From Planctomycetota bacterium (GTDB taxonomy: Bacteria; Planctomycetota; Phycisphaerae; Sedimentisphaerales; SM23-30): a DNA stretch of 8,238 nucleotides. The stretch is taken from positions 1 to 8,238 of the forward strand of contig JAKQBU010000077.1 in NCBI GenBank assembly GCA_029573975.1. The letters run 5' to 3'. A model generated the notes under the pieces. That model worked only from the letters and a program-made list of their open reading frames with translations. It was not told where the DNA came from and ran no database searches. The position numbers were made by a program, and so were the translations under genes. Below, piece after piece: positions 8,022-8,238 of this stretch. Each line of letters opens with the position of its first letter. Position 1 is the first letter of the stretch.

Positions 8022-8135
8022 AAGTGCTTATTTTTTGTTTTCAAAAAACGGATGTAAGTCCTTATTTTGAATTTTGGGGAAACGGCTGTAAGTCGTTAGT
8101 TTTGGGAACGGGAAATGGATGTAAGTGCTTATTTT
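8021..8135. repeat. Four regularly spaced TAAGTnnTTA repeats (period 33-34 bp)
   Basis: Cores start at 8021 (TAAGTGCTTA), 8055 (TAAGTCCTTA), 8089 (TAAGTCGTTA) and 8122 (TAAGTGCTTA), giving spacings of 34, 34 and 33. Each core is a near-palindrome of TAAG-N2-CTTA and is followed by a T-run. Copies 2 and 4 are preceded by GGATG and copy 3 by GGCTG, so the conserved unit is about 20 bases (GGATG-core-TTTT). The linkers are G-, A- and T-rich and diverge. The first linker can itself fold (T6G at 8031-8037 with CA6 at 8042-8048). It looks iteron-like; its function is unknown. The spacing is too close and the repeats too short for CRISPR. Confidence 0.8.
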
Positions 8136-8167
8136 ACGTTGGATTTGATAGTCTGATAATAAAGTAG

Positions 8168-8236
8168 CGATTATAACGATTGTAACGGTTGGGTAAGATT
8201 TTTAGTAAGATGGGTAAGGATTTTGGTAAGATTTAA
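8168..8236 (+). repeat. Degenerate tandem units ending in TAA, with a 50-base C-free stretch
   Basis: Successive units end in TAA: CGATTATAA (8168-8176), CGATTGTAA (8177-8185), CGGTTGGGTAA (8186-8196), GATTTTTAGTAA (8197-8208), GATGGGTAA (8209-8217) and GGATTTTGGTAA (8218-8229). They are 9, 9, 11, 12, 9 and 12 bases long. From 8187 to 8236 the plus strand has no C. The run reaches the window edge, so its full extent is unknown. I see no DnaA box in it and no reading frame. Confidence 0.5.
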
Positions 8237-8238
8237 CG

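Noticed and set aside
7981..8036. Classic intrinsic terminator for nadB.
   Set aside because: The stem is AT-rich, the loop is 19 bases and the T6 run starts 9 bases after the stem, so the geometry is wrong.
8021..8135. CRISPR array.
   Set aside because: Only the 10-base core and short flanks are conserved, the repeats differ from each other, the linkers are about 24 bases and partly similar, and no cas gene is present.

Overview
This looks like a bacterial chromosomal window of ordinary core genes, moderately GC-rich in the coding parts and AT-rich between genes. It carries a replication/topology block in one orientation (end of dnaN, a DUF721/DciA-type gene, gyrB, queG), then a divergent pair (a small heat-shock protein on the minus strand and an HNH-domain protein on the plus strand), then nadB, and finally about 300 bases of structured non-coding DNA. 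The long GyrB (820 residues, large C-terminal insertion), the DciA-type helicase-loader family and the style of the HNH protein suggest a Gram-negative-type lineage. My best guess is Planctomycetota or a PVC relative, but this is held loosely because no rRNA or lineage marker is present. Clear Shine-Dalgarno sequences settle several starts (queG 3688, hsp20 5160, nadB 6321).

Layout. 1-740: DnaN from about the start of domain II to its stop. 746-1144: DUF721/DciA-like protein. 1190-3652: gyrB. 3688-4614: queG, preceded by a GC-rich switch-like set of inverted repeats at 3653-3679. The close spacing (5, 45 and 35 bases) suggests one transcription unit, which ends at a strong hairpin terminator (4613-4651) that also reads as a terminator from the other side. 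4732-5160 (minus): Hsp20. 5161-5531: divergent regulatory region. 5532-6161: HNH protein. 6321-7940: nadB. 7941-8238: an inverted repeat, a 33-34 bp-period array of four TAAGTnnTTA repeats, and a C-free run of GTAA-ending units reaching the window edge.

How it fits together. DnaN, the DciA-like protein and GyrB serve chromosome replication (sliding clamp, helicase loading, supercoil control). QueG makes queuosine for tRNA wobble positions, and NadB starts de novo NAD synthesis. The most notable regulatory signal is a full match to the sigma-54 (-24/-12) consensus on the minus strand at 5292-5311, placed to drive hsp20 through a leader of about 124 nt that contains two adjacent dyads. The most notable structural signal is the evenly spaced repeat array after nadB. 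I see no CRISPR array, tRNA, rRNA, insertion sequence or recognised defence cluster. The HNH gene is an orphan with no visible partner.
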